Shown here piece after piece: positions 57,823 to 64,000 of a stretch of 64,000 nt of DNA. The notes under the pieces were generated by a model. The model had not been told where the DNA came from. It saw nothing but the letters and a program-made list of their open reading frames with translations, and did no database searches. Origin of the DNA: a virus; IMG/VR virus record IMGVR_UViG_3300006947_000007, positions 18,406 through 82,405 of that record. One strand, given 5' to 3'. The stretch's first letter is position 1; every line of letters starts with the position of its first letter. Made by a program: the position numbers and the translations under genes.

Positions 57823-58481
57823 TCAAGTTTACCAAAGCCCCATTCACGTTCTTTACAGTACCAACACTTGCCACAATGTTTACTAAAGTCTAACGTTACT
57901 TCTTCGCAACTGCGGGTCTCTAAGAACAGCGTATCCAGGAGATTATATTGTTTGTATATACTTGCTACACCTTGTTTATCTGTATTAATAAACGGTCGAT
58001 AACCAGGATGACTATTATCGCCGTTCCATTGAGCAAACTTGCCAAAGCGAGTATCGTCGAACTCACCTATTGACTCATCTTCAAACTGTTCTGATATTTC
58101 CCTTGGGGGGTTTTGAGTAATACCGTTGTAGTGTCTTTCAATCTTAAATTCGTTGTATGCTTTATCTAGTACTACGTCTTGAGCATCACTGTAATCCATA
58201 CTGCCTGTATCGTTGGTAACGTGTGCTATTACTTTTACAGATGGGAACTCGTGTTGTAACCATGTTATAACTTTTTTACTGAATATTCTTTGATACGGTT
58301 TATCGGTATGGTCAGTTGTTATAATTACAATTTCTACGTCTAAGTTTTGTTTGTGTATTGTTTTGAATATCATATACGAAACTCCGGCACTATCAGCACC
58401 ACCGGATACTTTAATACCTATTCGTTTTACTGTATCAAGATTGCCAAAGTTATAAGTGTCTTGTTCTGTTTTAAATATCAT
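57819..58481 (-). CDS. PP-loop ATPase, copy 2
   Basis: 220 residues. IGIKVSGGADSAGVSYMIF, NGITQNPPREI and SCEEVTLDFSKHCGKCWYCK then EREWGFGKLD. Shorter in the middle than copy 1. It overlaps the oxygenase gene upstream by 11 bases. Confidence 0.72.
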   Translation of the reverse strand: MIFKTEQDTYNFGNLDTVKRIGIKVSGGADSAGVSYMIFKTIHKQNLDVEIVIITTDHTDKPYQRIFSKKVITWLQHEFPSVKVIAHVTNDTGSMDYSDAQDVVLDKAYNEFKIERHYNGITQNPPREISEQFEDESIGEFDDTRFGKFAQWNGDNSHPGYRPFINTDKQGVASIYKQYNLLDTLFLETRSCEEVTLDFSKHCGKCWYCKEREWGFGKLD

Positions 58482-58953
58482 GTTTTAACATTTCTCTAAT
58501 TTCGTTATATGGCTTATCAAAACTTATTTGTAAAAAAAATCTATCTTTACTTGATTTAGGGACCGAATGTTCTTGTTGGTTGTTTTGTAAGTAAACACCT
58601 AAGTTATGATGTAGCGTCCAAGCGTAGCCAACATCATTTCTAAATATAGTAGGTGTCTCTGAAGCATTTAATTGAAACGTCATACTTGATTTTCTTTTGT
58701 CATCAGTATGCCAAGGTACCTCACCTTTGTTTTTTAAAAACACAGGCCACCCGACTTTTAAAAAATCCTTTGCTTTTTCTTTAAACCAGTTTGGTAATAA
58801 TTCTGCTTCGGTAACATGATTGTTATCAGGCGCATTATCTTTCTCAATTAAATACGGTTCAAAGTTACTATGCTGTGCTATTTGATATAGTTCGTCTCTT
58901 TCATTTTGATTCAAATTTATATCTACTTTACAATAAAAATCTTTTACTTCCAT
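58471..58953 (-). CDS. 2OG-Fe(II) oxygenase-like protein
   Basis: 160 residues from the ATG at 58953. VPWHTDDKRKSSMTFQLN supplies HxD, and NQQEHSVPKSSKDRFFLQIS the distal His and Arg. Between two PP-loop ATPase genes in a translated chain, so probably the same pathway. Confidence 0.65.
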   Translation of the reverse strand: MEVKDFYCKVDINLNQNERDELYQIAQHSNFEPYLIEKDNAPDNNHVTEAELLPNWFKEKAKDFLKVGWPVFLKNKGEVPWHTDDKRKSSMTFQLNASETPTIFRNDVGYAWTLHHNLGVYLQNNQQEHSVPKSSKDRFFLQISFDKPYNEIREMLKHDI

Positions 58954-58954
58954 G

Positions 58955-59647
58955 TTATAATTTCCCAAATCCCCATTCACGTTCTTTACAAAACCAGCAG
59001 TCATTACAATGCTCGTCAAAGTTATTTGTCCATGCTTCGCAACTTCTAGTTTGGTTAAACAATGTATCTTCTAATCCATATTGCTTATATAACTCAGCGA
59101 CACCTTTTTTGTTTGTGTTAATAAGAGGCCTATAACTTGGTTGGTTTGGATTGTTGTTACATTGAGGTTGGTTCGGTACATCACGTTCTGGTGTACCACC
59201 ATTTAATACCGGACCTTCTTTACTAAAAAATTGTTCATACACTTCTTTTGGAGGGTTAGCAGTAATGCCATTATAATGTCTTTCAATACCTAACATATAT
59301 GCTTCATCTAATAAATTGTCTTGCCTGTTATGATACTCTGTACTGGTCCATTTATTACCTACTTTAACTGCTGGGCAAGTATTAGTAAGATGCTCGCCTA
59401 TCGTTACATTAGGAAATTCGTTTATTAACCACATAAGAACCTTATCAGAATAAACTTTTTGATATGCTTTTTGTTCGTGTACAGTTGTTAGTAAAGTTAC
59501 TTTAGTATTGTACTTGCATTCTTGTATTGTTTTGAATAACATATAAGCAACAATGGCCGAGTCAGCGCCACCGGATAATTTAATACCTATGTGCTTGTTG
59601 TTTAAACCTTCAAATTGATATGTGTCTTGATCGGTCCAGTATATCAT
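58955..59647 (-). CDS. PP-loop ATPase, copy 3
   Basis: 230 residues from the ATG at 59647 (the longer ORF start is not supported). IGIKLSGGADSAIVAYMLFK, NGITANPPKEV and SCEAWTNNFDEHCNDCWFCK then EREWGFG. Most similar to copy 2. It faces the adhesin gene on the + strand across 59 bases. Confidence 0.72.
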   Translation of the reverse strand: MIYWTDQDTYQFEGLNNKHIGIKLSGGADSAIVAYMLFKTIQECKYNTKVTLLTTVHEQKAYQKVYSDKVLMWLINEFPNVTIGEHLTNTCPAVKVGNKWTSTEYHNRQDNLLDEAYMLGIERHYNGITANPPKEVYEQFFSKEGPVLNGGTPERDVPNQPQCNNNPNQPSYRPLINTNKKGVAELYKQYGLEDTLFNQTRSCEAWTNNFDEHCNDCWFCKEREWGFGKL

Positions 59648-59677
59648 ATACTTACTTATAAGGTCTGAACATAAGAT

Positions 59678-59685
59678 AATAAATA
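59678..59685 (+). promoter_or_regulatory. Late promoter (AATAAATA) for the adhesin gene
   Basis: AATAAATA followed by CTTG, 21 bases before the ATG at 59707, with AAAGGGAACACCT as ribosome site. Fits the NATAAATA late consensus. Confidence 0.6.
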
Positions 59686-59706
59686 CTTGATACAAAGGGA
59701 ACACCT

Positions 59707-61149
59707 ATGGGATTAACAAGAGCAAAAGTACAAAATATAGACTTTGATGTGACTAACATCACTGACCCGCTGATACGAATCAATAGCGGCGAAACAGGAT
59801 CAGCAGATAAAGACGCCGGTATTGTAATAGAACGAGGCGACGATACTAACGTTGCTATACTGTATGACGAAAGTGCTAACGAATTTGCTGTAGTTAATAC
59901 TTCCGAAACAGGTACAACAGCAGGCAATGTTACTATATCAAGTTATGCTAATATTAAAGCAGATGAGTTTCATGGAGATGGTTCTAACTTAACTGGTATT
60001 GGAAGTTCATACACACATCCTAATCACAGTGGCGATGTAGTATCTTCGGGCGATGGAGCATTAACTATTCAAACAGATGCTGTTGATATTGCTATGTTAT
60101 CTGCTTCTGGAACTGCTTCAAGTAGTACGTTTTTAAGAGGAGATAACTCTTGGGCTACTGCGGCTGGAACTCTAGATGGGTTAACAGATTGTACAGTATC
60201 AGCCTCAACTCCAACAGCTACAAGCAACCCTTCAGCAGTAGGACATCTATGGATAGAAGAAGATAGAGGTTTGGCTTACATTTGTACAGACGCAACTACC
60301 AATGCAAATGTTTGGAGAGGTGTTGGAATAGAATCTCTTTCTACAGTTGAATATTTAGTTGTTGCCGGCGGCGGCGGCGGCGGTGGTAATAATGGTACTG
60401 GTAATGCTGGTGGCGGTGGTGCAGGTGGTTATAGAACTAGTACTAGTTTTGCTATCACAACAGGTTCATCTTATACAGTTACAGTTGGAGCAGGCGGTGG
60501 CGGCGCGGCGACAAACGTAGGTTCTAATGGTGCTAACTCGGTATTTGGTAGTATTACTTCTACAGGCGGTGGAGGTGGTGGTGCTTACTCAAACCAGGCT
60601 GGACTTGCTGGTGGCTCTGGAGGCGGTGGTCCACAGACTAATGGTAGTGGTGGTGCAGGAACATCAGGCCAAGGCAATGCTGGTGGAGACAATGGTGGCA
60701 TAGGTGGCTCAGGCGGCGGCGGTGCTGGTGGTACTGGTTATTCTAGCACTGGCTCTAGTAATAGAGAAGGTGGTGTAGGTGGTATTGGTCTAGCCTCGTC
60801 AATAACTGGTTCATCTGTGTATAGAGCAGGTGGCGGTGGTGGCGGTACACACAACACAGGTACTGGTGGATACGGAGTTTCAGGTGCTGGTGGTCAAGGT
60901 GGTGGGGGACATGGACATTACAAAAACACAAACCAATCCGAAGCCGGCGGTGCTAATCAAGGTGGTGGCGGTGGTGGTGGCGGTGAAACCAGTCACGCTG
61001 GAGCAAATGGTGGTTCGGGTGTTGTTATTATTGCTTATTCAACAGACTATTCGGCCGCAACAACAAGTGGTACAGTATCAGTTTCTACGGCATCTAGATC
61101 TGGCTACCGTGTATATACTTTCACTGGTAGCGGCACAATTACATTTTAG
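59707..61149 (+). CDS. Tail-fibre/adhesin with glycine-rich receptor-binding region
   Basis: 480 residues. N-terminal MGLTRAKVQNIDFDVTNITD segment, then fibre-type FHGDGSNLTGIGS and HPNHSGDVVSSGDGA. From about residue 215 VEYLVVAGGGGGGG opens about 210 residues of long Gly tracts (GGGGAGG, GGGGGGGE) separated by short polar loops, followed by SGVVIIAYS and a small C-terminal beta region. It resembles polyglycine-helix receptor-binding tips of T4-like phages (gp38-type). The loops between Gly tracts are the likely host-range surfaces. Confidence 0.85.
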   Translation: MGLTRAKVQNIDFDVTNITDPLIRINSGETGSADKDAGIVIERGDDTNVAILYDESANEFAVVNTSETGTTAGNVTISSYANIKADEFHGDGSNLTGIGSSYTHPNHSGDVVSSGDGALTIQTDAVDIAMLSASGTASSSTFLRGDNSWATAAGTLDGLTDCTVSASTPTATSNPSAVGHLWIEEDRGLAYICTDATTNANVWRGVGIESLSTVEYLVVAGGGGGGGNNGTGNAGGGGAGGYRTSTSFAITTGSSYTVTVGAGGGGAATNVGSNGANSVFGSITSTGGGGGGAYSNQAGLAGGSGGGGPQTNGSGGAGTSGQGNAGGDNGGIGGSGGGGAGGTGYSSTGSSNREGGVGGIGLASSITGSSVYRAGGGGGGTHNTGTGGYGVSGAGGQGGGGHGHYKNTNQSEAGGANQGGGGGGGGETSHAGANGGSGVVIIAYSTDYSAATTSGTVSVSTASRSGYRVYTFTGSGTITF

Positions 61150-61160
61150 GAGATAATATA

Positions 61161-61400
61161 ATGAGATTTGTAAGAGCAAACACTTTAACTTTAAAAGTAG
61201 AAAATGTTTTGTTAGGAGATAAAATTGATTTCATAAATAGACCTGATTGTGATAATTGGATTGAAAATGATACAGCAAAGATAAACGATACTTATAATGT
61301 AACAACAGGAACGTTCACATCACCTCCACAATATCCAGATGATGGAAAATTATATACTTGGAACGAAGACACAACAGCTTGGGTCGAAGTAACCGAATAG
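61161..61400 (+). CDS. Small tail-fibre-associated protein
   Basis: 79 residues. Ends YPDDGKLYTWNEDTTAWVEV, the tail-fibre accessory/chaperone pattern, after a TGTFTSPPQY motif. Placed 11 bases after the adhesin with an AGGAGATAATA ribosome site, so probably helps assemble it or forms its tip. Confidence 0.65.
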   Translation: MRFVRANTLTLKVENVLLGDKIDFINRPDCDNWIENDTAKINDTYNVTTGTFTSPPQYPDDGKLYTWNEDTTAWVEVTE

Positions 61401-61412
61401 TTAGTCAAAAAA

Positions 61413-61483
61413 ATGCTCCAACAGTTAACTCGGGTTAGGAGTAATTCGCCGGAGCATCTTCACGTGCTGTTTTTTATTTTATG
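61413..61483 (+). terminator. Terminator after the adhesin operon
   Basis: Arms ATGCTCC (61413-61419) and GGAGCAT (61451-61457), then CTTCACGTGCTG and a T-rich tail TTTTTTATTTT. Long loop but good stem and T-run. Confidence 0.55.
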
Positions 61484-61593
61484 TCGGGTAAACTAACTTA
61501 AAGTTCGACAAGTATCTTTTATCAGTTTTGGAGTCTTATATAAAAGTACTAAAAGAGTGACTCGCTACTTTTGTTTTCTTTTATGTTCATTAC

Positions 61594-61635
61594 GTTAGTG
61601 TTAAAACAGCCGCTTCGGCTAAAACGATCACTAAC
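61594..61635 (-). terminator. Hairpin after the minus-strand small-gene operon
   Basis: Outer arms GTTAGTG/CACTAAC and an inner AGCCG-CTT-CGGCT hairpin (61608-61620). On the minus strand the inner hairpin is followed by GTTTTAAC. A likely terminator for the genes at 61650-62122. Confidence 0.45.
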
Positions 61636-61649
61636 TCCTTGCTAGTAAA

Positions 61650-61856
61650 CTAACAAGAATTCTTTACTTTGATATCAGTAATAAAGTCAGTAACATCATT
61701 AACTGAATCAAAACCTAACAATCCCCAAGCCTCATCGGCATCTATGATTGTTTTAATTGCTTGACTTTGGGTTAGTAGACCAGTTTCAATTTGTTCTACT
61801 ATAGTATCAAGTTTCTTTTCTGCTTGATCCCAAAAATAACTTTTGCTTAAACTCAT
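61650..61856 (-). CDS. Hypothetical small protein
   Basis: 68 residues from the ATG at 61856, which shares its A with the stop of the gene before (TAATG). AAAGGCGG precedes it. Acidic, helical (QAEKKLDTIVEQIETGLL). Function unknown. Confidence 0.55.
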   Translation of the reverse strand: MSLSKSYFWDQAEKKLDTIVEQIETGLLTQSQAIKTIIDADEAWGLLGFDSVNDVTDFITDIKVKNSC

Positions 61857-62122
61857 TAAGCCGCCTTTCGTAGTAGTGTTGCTGATACTCTCCACTTACC
61901 TCGACCAGTATCAACTGTTATGTTTTTAATTGCTTTCTTAGTAATAGTACCTTGTATAGTACCGCCCCTAGCATCAAACTCAACTGTATCGCCAACTTCA
62001 AAACCTCTAACACTACTTTTAGCAATGTAGGTTCTTCGATCTTTAATAGCACTTACTACAGCATTGATTTCATCACCGTTCATTTTAGTGATTTCTAGTA
62101 TTACTTTTGATAGATTTGACAT
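61856..62122 (-). CDS. Small phage protein with SH3/KOW-like domain
   Basis: 88 residues from the ATG at 62122. Upstream starts would precede the transcription start at about 62149. Helical N-terminus, then FEVGDTVEFDARGGTIQGTI and RGKWRVSATLLRKAA, a barrel like those in translation-associated KOW proteins. This type recurs in marine phages, as I recall. Expressed from promoter B. Confidence 0.62.
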   Translation of the reverse strand: MSNLSKVILEITKMNGDEINAVVSAIKDRRTYIAKSSVRGFEVGDTVEFDARGGTIQGTITKKAIKNITVDTGRGKWRVSATLLRKAA

Positions 62123-62155
62123 ATTTCTTATTCCTTTATTGTTTAATATATATAT

Positions 62156-62184
62156 ATTATACACTAAGTTAGGCCAAAAGTCAA
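62156..62184 (-). promoter_or_regulatory. Sigma70-type promoter (B) with upstream operator
   Basis: TTGACT (62184-62179), 17-nt spacer starting TTTGGCC, TATAAT (62161-62156). From 62185 to about 62222 the upstream sequence (ATCAATGACTTAC, GCAAATGAGTTGC) is almost identical to that of promoter A about 13.5 kb away. Confidence 0.87.
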
Positions 62185-62258
62185 CCAAAATAGCAACTCA
62201 TTTGCCGACGTAAGTCATTGATAATATTAGGTATTTAAAAAAAGATGAAAAATAATTG

Positions 62259-63515
62259 TTAATTGGGTGCTTTTGGAGAAGGCAATGTGTCGTATATGTG
62301 TTCAATAAAGGAATAAACTATAGGCACATGGTCTTTAATATGCTGTTTCCTAGCAGTATCAAATGCCTTAGTTGCGTTGGCTAACATCCAGAGATTAGGT
62401 TTAGTGTAATCTGTTAATAATCCTTTTAGAAGTTTCTTAAGAGGTTTGTGTGATTCCTCCATTAATCTAACAACATACGGATCTGTAATGTTTAATATAC
62501 GTTCTATCTCGTTGTGCCTAGCGTTGACTGGCAAGTTGTTAACTGTGGCCCAGTTAGGTCCTTCTATATTATAGAACTCTACAGGTAACGTGATAGTTTC
62601 TAAATTAATTGCTTTGTTATAATCAGCTAACCAAAACAGAAAGTCATATACATTAAAAAGGTTTAATGCTTGTAATGTAAAATGTATTTGTCTATGTTCT
62701 GATAAGTTGACCCATTCGGTTATTACTTCTTGTGCTTTATTCCAATGCAACGGAGAGCGGATATATTCTAATGTTTTTCCTATGCCGTCGATGCTTAATT
62801 GTGCTCCTATACTACGAAACTTTTTAAGTTTGTCAAACATTGCTTTGTTATTAAAATTAGTACAGTTGGTTGTAATGTGTATGTTACAATTAGTCTTGTC
62901 AGCATCTATTAACGTGTCTAGCATTTGAGATACCTCTGGCATAATAGTAGGCTCGCCACCTAAGAATTTTATATCGCTATCATCTGTTAACCCAGATATT
63001 AAATGGTTTATATTATCTTTACTCATGACACTTGGAGAAAATTCTACTGTGTGCCCAGCCCACTTAGACAAGTAAGGGTTTTTCTTTTGCTCTTTATCTA
63101 GTTGACTACTATACTTGGGTGTACACATTCTACATTTTAAGTTACATAGGTTGCTCGGGCGTATATCGAGGTCTAACGGCGTGTTTAAATTGGTTCCAGT
63201 AACAACATTAAGTTCTGGACTGCTGTGCTTTTGATACTTCGCATCAAACATTTGTCTATCACTATCGATGCCATCTTCTTCTAAACTCCAACAACTAGAA
63301 CATATATCAAGTTTTTCACCTGCTAACATTCGTCGTCTAATGTCTTGGTAGTAATCACTTTGCCAATGATTCTCTAAATCCAATGATTCGACAGTATGTG
63401 TTCCTAATGGTTCGTTGCTAGTACAACACACTCGAGGCCCATCATTCGGGTGTATGTATTTGTGTATGAATGGAGCATAGCATATATTTTTATGATGCTT
63501 GGTATTACTCATCAT
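62259..63515 (-). CDS. Radical SAM enzyme (twitch type)
   Basis: 418 residues. ICYAPFIHKYIHPNDGPRVC then C, CSSCWSLEEDG, cluster motif CNLKCRMC and FLGGEPTIMPEV. Same plan as 46826-48028, and very close to the truncated gene that starts in the following 489 bases. It overlaps that gene by 4 bases. Confidence 0.88.
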   Translation of the reverse strand: MMSNTKHHKNICYAPFIHKYIHPNDGPRVCCTSNEPLGTHTVESLDLENHWQSDYYQDIRRRMLAGEKLDICSSCWSLEEDGIDSDRQMFDAKYQKHSSPELNVVTGTNLNTPLDLDIRPSNLCNLKCRMCTPKYSSQLDKEQKKNPYLSKWAGHTVEFSPSVMSKDNINHLISGLTDDSDIKFLGGEPTIMPEVSQMLDTLIDADKTNCNIHITTNCTNFNNKAMFDKLKKFRSIGAQLSIDGIGKTLEYIRSPLHWNKAQEVITEWVNLSEHRQIHFTLQALNLFNVYDFLFWLADYNKAINLETITLPVEFYNIEGPNWATVNNLPVNARHNEIERILNITDPYVVRLMEESHKPLKKLLKGLLTDYTKPNLWMLANATKAFDTARKQHIKDHVPIVYSFIEHIYDTLPSPKAPN

Positions 63516-64000
63516 TTTGTCGCGGTAGGTATTTGTATGTACATATCTTCAATACATGAATATACTTCAGGCACATAATCTTTAATATGTTGTCGTCTAG
63601 CAGTATCGTGGTCTTTAATCCATCTAGATAGTTTCCAAGTATCGCCTTCAGACTTATCGTTTAATAATTCTGTTAAACAATTTGCTAGTGGATTATTTGA
63701 TTCATTCATTAATCTAACAACATACGGATCAGTTATATTTAACAACCTGTTTACTTCGATGTTTCTTTCGTAAACTGGCAAGTTCCTAACATGCACTAAG
63801 TTGGGTTGATCGATTAAATAGAACTCCACGGGTAATGTGATATTTTCCTTGTCTATTGCTTTATTAAACTCAGCTAACCAAAAAAGAAAATCATAAACGT
63901 TAAAGAGATTTAATGCTTGGAAACAGAAATGTATTGCTCGATGATTGGTTAATTCGATCCATTGAGTTATTACTTCTTGTGCTTTATCCCAATGTAATGG
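63512..64000 (-). CDS. Radical SAM enzyme C-terminal part, cut by window end
   Basis: 163 codons visible. The frame is open to the last base (reads PLHWDKAQEVITQWIELTNH at the window edge) and aligns along its length with the C-terminal part of the preceding gene (SPLHWNKAQEVITEWVNLSE; ALNLFNVYDFLFWLA shared; ITDPYVVRLM shared). The Fe-S motif lies beyond the window. A recent tandem duplicate. Confidence 0.82.
   Translation of the reverse strand, partial: PLHWDKAQEVITQWIELTNHRAIHFCFQALNLFNVYDFLFWLAEFNKAIDKENITLPVEFYLIDQPNLVHVRNLPVYERNIEVNRLLNITDPYVVRLMNESNNPLANCLTELLNDKSEGDTWKLSRWIKDHDTARRQHIKDYVPEVYSCIEDMYIQIPTATK

Noticed and set aside
56546-59647. A 7-deazaguanine DNA-modification pathway
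   Set aside because: Only QueC-like ATPases are present; no queD, queE, folE or transglycosylase-like gene in the window, so the pathway cannot be claimed.
60830-61156. ORF in a second frame of the adhesin gene
   Set aside because: Shadow of the GC-rich glycine codons in the true frame; low complexity.
1-64000. CRISPR arrays, insertion sequences, integrase and attachment sites
   Set aside because: Looked for regular spacer-repeat series, transposase motifs, terminal inverted repeats and integrase-like motifs and saw none.

Overview
The window looks like part of a large, AT-rich, T4-like marine myovirus genome. It has a clamp-loader ATPase (gp44 type), a gp31/GroES-like co-chaperonin, an ATP-dependent DNA ligase, MazG, T4/cyanophage-style late promoter motifs (NATAAATA) before tail-fibre genes, tail-fibre proteins with the modular N-termini seen in marine T4-like phages, three tRNA genes, and dense overlapping genes with many tiny ORFs. 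The proteobacterial flavour of several genes (SbmA/BacA, DUF1289, DUF2061, NAD formate dehydrogenase, an alginate-lyase-like enzyme) and the sigma70-type promoters point to a marine proteobacterial host. The host cannot be fixed from the sequence.

Layout. 1-3990 (+): a six-gene membrane operon: exported ClpP-like protease, SbmA/BacA-like transporter, ExbB/MotA-like channel, ExbD-like anchor with a DUF2135-like domain, a membrane protein and a cytoplasmic ClpP. 3983-7216 (-): a 2OG oxygenase, tRNA-Glu and small membrane or exported proteins. 7321-16225 (-): SGNH protein, radical SAM enzyme, Asp-hydroxylase-like oxygenase, clamp loader, GroES, FkbM methyltransferase, NAD formate dehydrogenase, a short DNA Pol III alpha-like protein and MazG. 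16316-21170 (-): tail-fibre/baseplate genes. 21237-25179 (-): radical SAM enzyme, A-type Fe-S carrier, 2Fe-2S ferredoxin, glucosaminidase lysin, tRNA-Trp inside an ORF, glycine-zipper protein. 25302-33163 (-): SGNH protein, secreted polysaccharide lyase, phosphoesterase, cupin, DNA ligase. 33312-48028 (-): an accessory block with six radical SAM enzymes, five paralogous 'GAG..FLG.LQ' proteins, a sulfotransferase, an SGNH hydrolase and a 2OG oxygenase. 48191-56234 (+): early-type small genes, glycine amidinotransferase, DUF1289, ribosomal protein bL33, a second A-type carrier, a PD-(D/E)XK nuclease and tRNA-Arg, followed by a GC-richer structured RNA candidate. 56546-59647 (-): three PP-loop ATPases with an APS kinase and a 2OG oxygenase. 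59707-61400 (+): a glycine-rich adhesin and its small partner. 61650-64000 (-): two small genes and two tandem radical SAM genes, the last cut by the window end.

How it may fit together (inference). At least ten radical SAM proteins, two A-type Fe-S carriers and a ferredoxin suggest the phage maintains its own Fe-S enzyme supply. APS kinase could make PAPS for the sulfotransferase and, if they are divergent relatives, for the GAG paralogs. Combined with SGNH hydrolases, FkbM methyltransferase and 2OG oxygenases, this suggests modification of a surface glycan, a peptide or the virion, but no substrate is visible. Early transcription appears to use a family of near-consensus -35/-10 promoters with conserved flanking operators, some giving leaderless or nearly leaderless mRNAs. 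Late transcription of fibres appears to use NATAAATA promoters.
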